This document shows positions 22,705 to 33,051 of a stretch of DNA of 64,000 nucleotides, in pieces. Source of the DNA: Asterias rubens (lineage: Eukaryota > Echinodermata > Asteroidea > Forcipulatida > Asteriidae); contig NC_047066.1 in NCBI RefSeq assembly GCF_902459465.1, positions 6,505,047 to 6,569,046 on the forward strand. The letters are read 5' to 3'. Positions within the stretch are counted from its first letter, which is position 1, and every line of letters starts with the position of its first letter. Position numbers and translations under genes: made by a program. The notes below the pieces were generated by a model that saw only the letters and a list, made by a program, of their open reading frames with translations, did not search any database and had not been told where the DNA came from.

Positions 22705-22870
22705 ACTTCACGGAGGCAACATAGGCAATTGCCTCCATGTCCCTTGGTCATTGCCTTAGTGCCCTTGAAATGCTCCAGTACAAATTTGCAATTTCATCAT
22801 AGGGTGCCCTTTACCAAGACGAAAATGTCTTGGTGCCCTTACCCTTTCAAAACCGAAGCATACAGCCCTG
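22705..22870. repeat. GTGCCCTT-rich interspersed repeat, copy 2
   Basis: GCAATTGCCTCCATGTCCC, then AGTACAAATTTGCAATTTC and CTTGGTGCCCTTACCC; same family as 21364-21510. Confidence 0.6.
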
Positions 22871-23572
22871 CAATGATATCTGTGTACTGCTCACAGAATA
22901 CTTATTCCTAAGTAGCTAAACTTATTCTTTAAAGTCCCCTGTGGAGCTTGTTGAGCAAGATGAGGGAGATCTTGACCATAATTGGCCTTTCCTATGAAAT
23001 ATATGTTGCACATTGCACGTGGGCACTAACACATTGCACAATCCCACATTCACACGCACATTGCACACTGCACTTGCACATTGCTAACTGACACTTCATA
23101 AATAAATTATACAGAGTTCGAATTTGGGGAAAAATTTTTCCTCAAGACTGAAGGGCTTGTAGCTCAAAGTTTTTACTGGACCAGAATTTATTTTCACTTT
23201 GTGAAAATGAAAATTTGAGTTTTGCCACCAGCATGCTGTGTAAAATCAATGCGTAATAGAGACCTATGAAAATGCTACGCTCCCTAGTTAGGTCACTTCA
23301 TGGTACCCAAAATTCTCACGCGCGCCATCACTGCACGCACTGTACCGCACAGTATAATTATTGGTAAAGTGGTGTGACAAAATGGCAAGTCCAGTGATTC
23401 GTTGTTTTTACTTACTAGTGTAATTACGAAACTATTACGTATTAGGCACTGAAACTTGCTGATAATTGAGTATGCCAATCATTTGTTTCAAAAAATATTT
23501 TCAAAAATGTGTTTACTGGCCCCAAAGGTAAAATCACTGGCCTCAGGTCTGTAGTCCAGTGTAAATTTGGAA
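22871..23572. other. intergenic, nothing recognised
   Basis: AT-rich. A GCACATTGCAC-type motif recurs at 23005-23090. No coding signal. Confidence 0.4.
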
Positions 23573-23985
23573 GTGTCGTGGCCGAGCGGTTAAGAGCACC
23601 GAATTCAAACTTTGGTGTTTCTGATCAGCAGAGTGTGGGTTCGAATCCCCAGCCGTGACACTTTTTTGCTTCGTCATCCGGATGGGACGTAAAGCTGTTG
23701 TTCCCATGTGTGGTGTAACGCATGTAAAAGAACCCAGTGCACTTATCGAAAAGAGAAGGGGTTCACCCCTTTGTTCCTGGCTGTGGCTGCTAAATGCGCT
23801 GTAGCAATTTGTAAACCCTTATAAGGTGCTACATAATTGGGTCTCAGAATTCATCACTTTAATAACCTATCTTTCTGAAAGTTTGTATATATACTCATTG
23901 CCTTGAGAACCTAGTTTGGTAGATACGTGCGCAATATAAAACTTGGATATTCGATATTCGATTTGATTTGATTAATTTTGAGTCC
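23573..23985 (+). mobile_element. tRNA-Leu-derived SINE
   Basis: The head at 23573-23661 folds as a class II tRNA: acceptor GTGTC.../...GACAC, A box TGGCCGAGCGG, a 7-bp anticodon stem CACCGAA/TTTGGTG around loop TTCAAAC (anticodon CAA, Leu), a long variable arm, and B box GGTTCGAATCC. A T-run and an unrelated body follow (GGATGGGACGTAAAGC, AAAAGAACCCAGTGCAC). It ends in GATATTCGATTTGATTTGATT. Related bodies occur at 49650-49990 and, inverted, at 46797-46963. The body shows it is a SINE, not a tRNA gene. Confidence 0.8.
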
Positions 23986-24205
23986 TGAAATAGCGCACTA
24001 ATGAATCACCCCGTGAGCTACATAATTGGGTCTCAGAATTCATCACTTTAATAACCTATCTTTCTGAAAGTTTGTATATATACTCATTGCCTTGAGAACC
24101 TAGTTTGGTAGATACGTGCGCAATATAAAACTTGGATATTCGATATTCGATTTGATTTGATTAATTTTGAGTCCTGAAATAGCGCACTAATGAATCACCC
24201 CGTGA
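23828..24205. repeat. 189-bp tandem duplication, two identical copies
   Basis: Copies start at 23828 and 24017. I find no base difference between them by eye. The unit includes the SINE 3' tail. Confidence 0.9.
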
Positions 24206-24206
24206 G

Positions 24207-26887
24207 CGTTAACATTATCATGCGAGTGCACCAACGCACACTGCCATTCGCACACTGTGATGAAGTAGTATGTTTTGGCGACCCCCCCCCCAACCAGAAA
24301 AATTTTTGAGCTTTGGTCATCATTGGTTCAAGATTGTTTCACATGGTCAGTTAAACTGCGGTGCAACCAAACTGAACTCTTAAAACTAATCGAAAATGTC
24401 AATGGAATTCTTTTAAAATACTTTGAAGCATCACAATTAATTAATATTGATAAAATTACACAAAGACGGAGTTCCGTTACAATTTACTTGAAAATTAAAT
24501 TTAAGGCTGTGTAATTTAAGAACATGAACTATTTCTAGTTACCGACCCCCTTGCGCTTACTCTCTGTGAATTTTACATCAGTAATTTGTTCCCGGTCATT
24601 GTGACCAAAACACGCCTAGTTATTTTTAAGCAGAGTGCAGATCATGTTGTAAAATGACAGAACAATTTGTATCTAAAAAAAAAGTCTGAAATTTTTCATT
24701 TCGCTAAAGTGTATACAAGTCTGCATACCTTCCAACATAGCAAAGTCAGAAGTAAGGACATTAGCCAGATCTGTGTCTAGGCACCCACACCCACAGTATG
24801 TGAGTATGTGCACAAACACACAATAATGGGCACCTAACAAAATACTTTAACAGGTTCAGGCATTTGTAACATCCAGAAAAAAAGTTATTATGAAGGACAG
24901 TTTCGTTACCAAATTCACATCAACTTTTTTAGTTGCATTAAGTATTACAAGATTTTCAGAATTAGTGACTGTCCCTATTTTTGACGCTGAAATTCTCAAA
25001 AATAGAGACGCTCGCTAGAAATAAGAGACAGTTGTAAAGTATGAGGTTGCTTAAATGTGATTTTTTGTTGTTGTTGTTGTATAGTACATAATGTATGATG
25101 CTTTTAAATTAATTACGTGTTGGATAGATAATGTACAGATATGTTTATAGAAGCAGTAGTGAACTAGTTAGGGACCATGAATTCAGAAGAGTCAATGTAA
25201 AAAAAAAACATTAAGACAAATTTTTAAGTTGTGGTTGGGTGGGCCATAAAACATAACTGAAAATATGAATTCAGTTTTTATTCAAAAAAAATCATTATTA
25301 TTATTTTTTTTTTTTAAGTACCGGTATCCAGCTGGCCAAGACCATCAATTAAATTCCTGATTGAAACAAAATAAAAGTTGTTTGTTTGAGCCAGGAAAAA
25401 CCTTTGAAATCTACTGATGTTGGAGACCTTTGATCTACTATATCTGGTTAATTTGATGAATAACTTTGTTCGTCAATGTATTATTGATTTAACCTCGTCA
25501 TTCTATATTTTAAAGTCAAATTTGGGGTGGGTAGTGCTAGTTGGGTAAGAAAATAAAAAGGAACATGACAGAATTGGTTTTTGCTAACAACATTTGCTGG
25601 CAGTGTAAGCACTTTATGTAATCCACCAGATACATAAGCTGACAAACCTGTAGAAGTTTGAGATCGATCGGCCATCTGGGTCTCGAGAGAATAGTGAAAA
25701 ACTGTTACAAATTTTGCATTGCATCGATGCCAAAATAGAAATGACTAAAACGCTCATTGAGCGATAAACTCCAAACGCGAAGTTAGATTTAAATTTATTT
25801 CTCATCAAAAATATTTCAAGGGATGTTTTCAACTATCGTCATCATTAGACCGTGTAAGTTTTATGTAAACCTGCGATCTTCACGATTTTTGTTTTTACCA
25901 ATTCCGTAATGTTCCTTTAACATTGACTATTCTGGGTCCAATTTCAGAAAATACTGCTTGACAAAATATTTTCGCTTAGCAAAAAATTGAGTGGGGAACC
26001 AGTCACGACAATGTAAACTTAATGGAATTTTGGCTGGTATCCTGTTTCTGTTAAGCAATACTTTTGTGATTATGCTTTATGAAATTGTGCCCTAATGGGC
26101 TCCTTACTTGAGTCATGTTTTTATGTACACAATTCGTGTAACTTAGTTCTAGTCAATATTCTTAAATACCAGTTGTGCCGAACACTACCAATCATGTGCC
26201 TTAAGAGTTCAATATTAAATTTAGATTGATGCTGCATATTTCCCAATTTTTTTTAGTTTGATGCTGCATATTTCCCATTTTTTTTTAGTTTGCTAAATGT
26301 ATTGTAGACAAAGACAGAGAAAAACGAATCTATGGCCTGGGCCTGATGCTATTGTTTGGCCATTTGTAAAAATGCAAAACAATGGGCCCCATAACATTTG
26401 TTAAAACTATTATCATCTTTTAAAAACTACAGAGTTTTGACTCATATGATATGACTCAACAGCAGTCTTAGTCAGAGTCAGACAAATTTTCTGATTTTTA
26501 TTTTTGTCAAATCTGCCCAAGCTAAAAAGCTTTCTTACGTATGTCACTGTATAAGGACCCAGAATTAACCAACAGAGTACTTCGTCAACTTGAAAAACAG
26601 TTTGTATGCCACAGCGTATCCGCAAAAAGTATAGCAAATATGCTGCATTTGGATCGAAAGAACTTTACAGATGTTCACCTATTGTTCATACTTAGTATTC
26701 GTTGTAAAAGTTGTGTACAAGTATTGTAACAAATGCATTAAAAGCAATAAGCAATGTTCATCAATGTATCCAAATTGCATATGGATTTTCTTTCAAACAG
26801 AACTTCCAAATAACAGTGCTTTAATATGAGAACATATATCAGACAAACAACCATCAAAAAGATGCAGAGGCCAACTTTTCTAATATC
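24207..26887. other. intergenic with MITE relics
   Basis: No supported gene. It holds a MITE-like block at about 25600-25880 (CGATCGGCCATCTGGGTC region, related to 29220-29270) and an element of the CCAATTTCA family at 25938-26090 (starts GGGTCCAATTTCA, ends GAAATTGTGCCC). A 36-bp tandem duplication (TGATGCTGCATATTTCCCA) lies at about 26226-26292. Confidence 0.45.
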
Positions 26888-27068
26888 TCATTTGAAAACT
26901 TCCTCTTCTCTGTTTGGCACGTCAGGAAACTGTTCTGAATCCCACAACTTAACTGAACTAACAATTTCAACCGTGAACCTTCCTGAAAAGCATAACTGCC
27001 TTGGATATGCTCTCTTCTGTCCACAAAAGTCCATAAAAATATTCAATGGGATTTTGACCGATTTCTCA
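26888..27068 (-). other. candidate 3'-terminal exon, unassigned
   Basis: Behind a splice-acceptor-like GTCTGTTCAG the - strand is open for 59 codons to TGA (begins EKSVKIPLNIFMDF, ends PNREEEVFK). Composition looks protein-like, but the + strand is also open across most of it and I recognise no family. Its phase (2 nt needed from upstream) does not join directly to the 28336-28432 exon, so at least one more exon would be required if it belonged to that gene. Confidence 0.2.
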
Positions 27069-27142
27069 CTGAACAGACCTCATTACACCAAAGCCAGTTA
27101 ATACAGCTACAGTAGTGTCAATCTCCAAGAAGTATCATGACC

Positions 27143-27778
27143 TGGGGCGGATTGCAATAAAACGGTCTTAGTCAGCAGTCTAAGACCAGTCAGTTATAGC
27201 AGGCTATCTGCCTTAGACGGTCTTAGCTTAGTCAGTCATTAAGCCTGTTGCAATAAGTCGGTCTTAGATAAGTCGATGAAAAGAACAAATGTCCCATAAT
27301 ACTTAGCACTCTGTAGGCACTGGCGGTACGGCATTGTTCTTATTGCTTTGCCTTTCTCAATGTTTTTTTCATTTTAGTTTTAAAGACGACTTGTAGCCAT
27401 AGACTCCGTTGACTCCCTATGATATCAAATCTGTGAGTTGTATCATTTTTACTTTTGGGAACATACATTTACGATACAGTCACCTTGATCATCATCATAA
27501 TGCCTCCCATGGGTGTAATATATTTCTAAAATACAATCTCATCCTAGAGCTCTTTGTATCAAATCATCTACAACTAACAAATGCAGCGCCATCTTTAAAA
27601 ACCAAAACACAGACTGATTATAGCCAGTTTAGAGCAGGCTTAAGATTTAAGACTGGCTATAATTATAGACCGTGCTATTGCAATCGGTCTATAATTAAAG
27701 ACTGTCTAAGCGCGTCTCAAGTTAGCCGGCTATAGCGCATAGACTGGTTTAAGACCGCTTGGTGCAATCCGCCCCAGG
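27143..27778. repeat. 635-bp MITE with GGGGCGGATTGCA termini
   Basis: Terminal inverted repeats TGGGGCGGATTGCA / TGCAATCCGCCCCA. Subterminal GGTCTTAG/TAAGACC iterons are repeated many times in both orientations (GTCTTAGTCAGCAGTCTAAG and similar). The middle (27290-27600) is ordinary sequence. Confidence 0.8.
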
Positions 27779-28335
27779 AATCAAACCCACACTCTGCTGC
27801 TGACATCACCAGAGCCAGAACTAGACCGCTCAGCCACGACACGTCTGAATGGTAGACAAACTATCCTAGTATGCATTACGTTAAACACATGTACAGTGTT
27901 AGACCAGGGCACAGTTGTGCCATCAAACACAACCTGCGTAGCTGCCGTGTACTGTAGCTGAATGTTTTCAAAAGGGCTGTTTATCTCGCTGGCAAATGTT
28001 ACCCACAGTAGTCGGGTTAATGTCCTCTGAAAACTTGTTTTTAAGAATAACACTGAAGTCCCCTAGATCCACAAAGCGAAAGTTAATAAACAGGAAAGTT
28101 CTTTTCAGAACTGAGAAGTCTCCCTAAGTTTTCAAAAGAACATTTATCTACCCAGCAAGTACAATATACATATGGTAATACCGCAAACCAAATATATACA
28201 TTGAAATCTCAACCTGCAATGCCTCAAACACACGCAGCTGTCAGCATCTTCTGCAAGATCAACAGAGTTGAAACCACAGCTCAGATTGAAACTGGGAAAA
28301 GATAAATACTTAATATAAGTGTCCAGTCCACATAC
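27779..28335 (-). repeat. tRNA-SINE head fragment and GAACTGTC repeat
   Basis: 27779-27845, read on the - strand, is a tRNA-like SINE head (GTCGTGGCTGAGCGGTCTAG ... GTGTGGGTTTGATTCC). 28085-28235 belongs to a repeat shared with 45330-45500 and 46395-46475 (CAGTTCTTTTCAGAACTGAG, CAAACCAAATATA). No exon found. Confidence 0.55.
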
Positions 28336-31300
28336 CTGAGGTTTGGGCCTTGCTTGCTCCGAGATCTCCAAATCTTCATCTTTCAAAGATGACAGCTCCT
28401 CAAAGAAATCTTCAACTTTTTGTCGATGTATACTATCAAAGAAAAATCATAAATTCACAGCATGGTTTGAAGGCATTGAACACTATTGATAATTACTCAA
28501 AATAATTGTTAGCATAGAACCTTTCTTGGTAACAAGCATGGAGAGCTGTTGATAGTATAAAACATTGTGAGAAATGGCTCCCTCTGAAGTAACGTAGTCT
28601 TTGAGAAAGAAGTAATTTATCACTAAAATGTTTGAAAAATTCAAGCATCTGAAAGCACACACTTTGTGCAACAAGGGTGTTTTTTTCTTCCATTATTCTC
28701 TTGCAAAGACCAATCGAGCCTAAATTTTCACATTTTTTTTTGGTATGCATAAGTTGAGATACACCAAGTGAGAAGACTGGTCTTTGACAATTACTAAAGG
28801 TGTCCAGTGCCTTTGAGAAAATTTTGGGTCGTGTCCAAAATGGACGGCTGAGGCTACACACCGCATCCTCATGCGTTGAAGTATAGGATGTCCTAAGCAA
28901 TATTCTTAGCAAGTCATAGCCGGAGCTGCCAATAGCACTCTACACCAATGCTAAAAAAAGGTCAGTATCCGGATCTCAGACAAACATACATGTCACTAAT
29001 ATATGCGCACGTACGTGTCCAAGTTTTATGTTTAGTCTTGCGTGTAAATGGTGGTGTGATCGCTAAAGTAGTGGAATGTTTGTCTGACAGCCAGGTGTTT
29101 TGAACAAAATACCATCAATTGGAAACATGGTTTCTGTTAAAGCCATTATACACTTTCGGTAAACAGTATTGTCCAAGGCCAACACTTCGTGTATTACAAC
29201 TTATATATAAAACAACAAACCTGTGAAAATTTAGGCTCAATCGGTCATCGGAGTCGGGAGAAAATAACGGGAAAACCCACTTCTGTTTCCGCACGTTTCG
29301 TCGTGTCATGACATGTGTTTAAAATAAATCCGTAATTCTCGCTATCGAGAATTGATATTTTTTAGGTATAAGTAAGGCATTTCATGGAATAATATTTCAA
29401 GAGAAGTCTTTCACCATTACATTCTGTAAACCCTGTAAATTATTTGTAAATCTGTGAACTTTTTTTTTTTTCTGTACCGAAAGTGTATAAGGGCTTTAAA
29501 CCATGGGGTTACCCTTAACTTTTTTTTGCAAATTGCTGGCCAGACAAGTCATCAAAAAATTTCGATCAAATGCAGTTTTTTTTACTAGCCCACACACAAT
29601 TTTAAGTTTTCACAAACTCCTCCCCCTCCCTCCATTTAAAGGGGGAAAACAAGTTCCCAGCAGCCGATTTCACGAAACGCTAGGATTAATCCCATCTCGA
29701 GTTAGGACGAGTAACTCAATGCATCCTAACGTCTATGGATACGAAACTGAACTCGTCATAACTCCTTAGATTAATCCTAAATTGGAAAGAGTTCTCAAAG
29801 GTGAAATCAGCGGCTATGCAGGCAAATGATTAAACTCACCAGACAGCATCATGATCGAAGTAAAGAACCTGTGCTACTGGACCAGCACTCTCAGTTGTAC
29901 AACTCTCAAGACACCTGTAATACAAAAAACAACATTCATTTCATTAAATTTGAAATTAATAATGATTAAAATTTAATTTAATAAAATACAACAAGAGCTT
30001 GGCAAAAATACATACACAGTAACAAGAGGATAAAAATATATAAAAATTTTAAAAAAAGGGGAAAAAAAAAAAAAAAATTATACAAAAGTTGAAAACAAGA
30101 AAGAAAAACTGGGGTTGAATCAAACAATTGTGATTCAGTAACTAGACGATAATACTTATTCTAATTATTGTGAAATCAGCAGTGAGCTCGGTGGGATTTG
30201 AACCCACAACCTTGTGATTGCAAGTCCTGCATTCTAACCACCAGACCACGGTTAGCTTGGTAGGATTTGAACCCACAACCTTGTGATTGCAAGTCCTGCA
30301 TTCTAACCACCAGACCACGGTTAGCTTGGTAGGATTTGAACCCACAACCTTGTGATTGCAAGTCCTGCATTCTAACCACTAGACCACGGTTAGCTTGGTA
30401 GGATTTGAACCCACAACCTTGTGATTGCAAGTCCTGCATTCTAACCACTAGACCACGGTTAGCTTGGTAGGATTTGAACCCACAACCTTGTGATTGCAAG
30501 TCCTGCATTCTAACCACCAGACCACGGTTAGCTTGGTAGGATTTGAACCCACAACCTTGTGATTGCAAGTCCTGCATTCTAACCACCAGACCACGGTTAG
30601 CTTGGTAGGATTTGAACCCACAACCTTGTGATTGCAAGTCCTGCATTCTAACCACTAGACCACGGTTAGCTTGGTAGGATTTGAACCCACAACCTTGTGA
30701 TTGCAAGTCCTGCATTCTAACCACCAGACCACGGTTAGCTTGGTAGGATTTGAACCCACAACCTTGTGATTGCAAGTCCTGCATTCTAACCACCAGACCA
30801 CGGTTAGCTTGGTAGGATTTGAACCCACAACCTTGTGATTGCAAGTCCTGCATTCTAACCACCAGACCACGGTTAGCTTGGTAGGATTTGAACCCACAAC
30901 CTTGTGATTGCAAGTCCTGCATTCTAACCACCAGACCACGGTTAGCTTGGTAGGATTTGAACCCACAACCTTGTGATTGCAAGTCCTGCATTCTAACCAC
31001 TAGACCACGGTTAGCTTGGTAGGATTTGAACCCACAACCTTGTGATTGCAAGTCCTGCATTCTAACCACCAGACCACGGTTAGCTTGGTAGGATTTGAAC
31101 CCACAACCTTGTGATTGCAAGTCCTGCATTCTAACCACCAGACCACGGTTAGCTTGGTAGGATTTGAACCCACAACCTTGTGATTGCAAGTCCTGCATTC
31201 TAACCACCAGACCACGGTTAGCTTGGTAGGATTTGAACCCACAACCTTGTGATTGCAAGTCCTGCATTCTAACCACCAGACCACGGTTAGCTTGGTAGGA

Positions 31301-33051
31301 TTTGAACCCACAACCTTGTGATTGCAAGTCCTGCATTCTAACCACTAGACCACGGTTAGCTTGGTAGGATTTGAACCCACAACCTTGTGATTGCAAGTCC
31401 TGCATTCTAACCACTTGACCACAGTTAGCTTGGTAGGATTTGAACCCACATCCTTGTGATTGCAAGTCCTGCATTCTAACCACTTGACCACAGTTAGCTT
31501 GGTAGGATTTGAACCCACATCCTTGTGGTTGCAAGTCCTGCATTCTAACCACTTGACCACGGTAAGTTTGGTAGGATTTGAACCCACAACCTTGTGATTG
31601 CAAGTCCTGCATTCTAACCACTTGACTACGGTGACTTGGGTTTAAGATGCACTTACCCTGGTTGGATGAGCATGCGAACTTGTCGTCTTAGCTCTTCATG
31701 TAAATATCTTCAGTCAAGAACAAACATTTCATCAGATCCAAAACTTTGAAATAAGTAGTTAATTTGAAAATATACAGATAAACTAGGCAGTGGATATTTT
31801 GCCAGCAACAGCTTCGTTTTTTAACAATACAAAGCCGAAATGGCAGTGAACATGTGTTAGGGACTGAACAATTTTACGATGACAAATGTTAGTCTGGTTC
31901 CACACCTACATTGTCATCGTTACTTTGTATTCTCCAGAAGTAGTTCAATGAACTTAACTTCTTTGTACCAGAAGAAAAGAGAGGAGGTCTTTGTTCACTG
32001 ATCAGACTGTCACCATGGCGCAGACCATAATGTCTGGAATTCAGATACTGAAAGTTTAAAATTGCTTATCCCTGCAGTTTTAGCCTCAATAATATGCCTT
32101 TGCTCTACTCCTAGAACTTTATGAGGTTGGTTCCGCTTTGATAACAGACTGACCATCATAATTCTAGGAGTTGACTATTCAAGTTCATTCCGCTAATCGT
32201 CTCCACGAATCTGATATTTGAAGAGTGTTTTTTTTTAACCACACCGAGCTCAATTATTGTCAACGATTCAATGAGTGAGAGTACTATAAGTATAATGAAC
32301 ACATAGAACCAAAAGTTTCTAAATAGGATTTTGTACATGACCCTATTAAATTAGTGGAGACAATAGCGAATGAACCTCATATTTCTAGGTATACACCCTC
32401 GCACCATCTGCCTGTGTGTTGTGCCAATATTGGGATAACTTTCCTTATGGCGACACCATTTTTTCACTCATTTTTACAAAAAGGGATATCTCATGTGAGG
32501 TAAATTAGATACAACATTATTTCATATGGAATGAAAATGTGGTGGTGCCATACGGACAATTTTCCAAATATTGCTCAATGTAGGCATGATGCCATGGGGA
32601 ATTCCCCCTATTCATTTTTTTATATTTTATATTTTAAACAATAACTTGGACCATGTCCTTTTTGAATTTTGGTGTGTAATTAATAATAATATTGAAGGAA
32701 GGACCTGAAAATAACACCAATTATCAGATACATATGGTGATTAAATGTGAATAATAATTAACATGTGGATGTATATTAATAGTTATGGATTCTTTTTTAA
32801 ACAAACAACAGACAGAAGAGTCCCTGTCCGGTTACTGGGCCGACAATTCTCTCAATGCTCCGCTCTACACACCAGAACAAAAGGATATTTTCTCGTTGAA
32901 GTTCCTCAATTTTCTCTTTCATCTGACAGGATGTTTCATCCTCCTGCCCTTCGCTTTGTTCAACTTCTTGTTTCGACACCGGTTCTTCGAAAAATTCATC
33001 AAATAGAGATGCATTGCCGAACATGTCAGTCTCCATTTCTTGCTCCGCCAT
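28336..33051 (-). CDS. coiled-coil protein resembling the ZCCHC8 N-terminus, 5' four exons
   Basis: Frame-consistent exons: 33051-32889, 31699-31657, 29914-29840 and 28432-28336, about 126 residues. It starts MAEQEMETDMFGNASLFDEF with a good start context. A short coiled coil spans exons 1-2 (MKEKIEELQRENEELRRQVR), followed by GPVAQVLYFDHDAV and HRQKVEDFFEEL. In order and spacing this resembles human ZCCHC8 as I remember it (leucine/acid N-terminus, EQLRAENQELK coil, GPILQILFMNN, YHQEIEEF). ZCCHC8 is the zinc-knuckle scaffold of the nuclear exosome targeting complex. I could not find the zinc-knuckle or later exons between 20.7 and 28.3 kb, so the gene is incomplete here, rearranged, or a shorter paralogue. 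Intron 1 is AT-AC type; intron 2 contains the tRNA-like satellite. The exons are well supported; the name is tentative. Confidence 0.6.
28470..28821. repeat. MITE (GGACAC family)
   Basis: Starts AAGGCATTGAACAC and ends AGGTGTCCAGTGCCTTTG; the interior has GAAATGGCTCCCTCTGAAG and TTGTTAGCATAGAACC, as in 33437 and 47450. It lies just upstream (gene sense) of exon 4. Confidence 0.75.
29137..29500. repeat. 364-bp MITE with about 30-bp terminal inverted repeats
   Basis: Ends TTAAAGCCATTATACACTTT and AAAGTGTATAAGGGCTTTAA are inverted copies with few mismatches. It contains an inner GAATTCTCGATAGCG-like palindrome and a T-run. Located in intron 3 of the coiled-coil gene. Confidence 0.8.
29662..29820. 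repeat. MITE (TTAGGAC family)
   Basis: GATTTCACGAAACGCTAGGA ... GTGAAATCAGCGG with AGTTAGGACGAGTAACTC inside. Relatives at 5930-6000 and 48960-49133. Confidence 0.65.
30180..31640 (-). repeat. tRNA-like satellite: 21 tandem 69-bp units
   Basis: On the - strand each unit reads like a degenerate tRNA-Glu-type molecule: A box TGGTCTAGTGGTTAG, a loop TTGCAAT (GCA at the anticodon position, but the stem does not pair), T arm GTGGGTTCAAATCCTAC with B box GGTTCAAATCC. No proper 7-bp acceptor stem forms, and there is no T-run inside the array. Units are 98-100% identical. Because 69 is divisible by 3, all three - frames stay open for long stretches (one for 481 codons); these are artefacts. The array lies in intron 2 of the coiled-coil gene, in the same sense, and begins about 20 bp after the exon 2 splice donor. 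Confidence 0.95.
31700..32888 (-). other. U12-type AT-AC intron
   Basis: The donor starting at 32888 on the - strand is ATATCCTTTT, the exact minor-spliceosome AT-AC consensus. Near the 3' end is a U12-like branch site TTCTTGAC, with the presumed branch A 14 nt before the exon, and the intron ends in TTTAC. Removing it joins GAA A|AT GAA GAG, restoring a continuous coiled coil (LQREN-EELRRQ). No GT-AG alternative that I tried preserves the frame. Confidence 0.8.

Noticed and set aside
22370-22738. 122-codon - strand frame
   Set aside because: Lies within the 133-bp tandem repeat and the frame changes between units.
23573-23661. Functional tRNA-Leu gene
   Set aside because: The cloverleaf is recognisable, but an attached SINE body and tail and related copies elsewhere show it is a SINE head.
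30176-31621. 481-codon open frame on the - strand with 23-residue repeats
   Set aside because: It is produced by the 69-bp tRNA-like tandem repeat; the other two - frames are open over long stretches for the same reason. No start context, splice context or known domain.
30180-31640. CRISPR-like array
   Set aside because: Repeats are directly adjacent with no variable spacers, and the genome is eukaryotic.
32797-32888. Continuation of exon 1 of the coiled-coil gene as coding sequence
   Set aside because: Reading past the ATATCCTTTT site gives a hydrophobic tail and a stop; splicing there restores the coiled coil instead.
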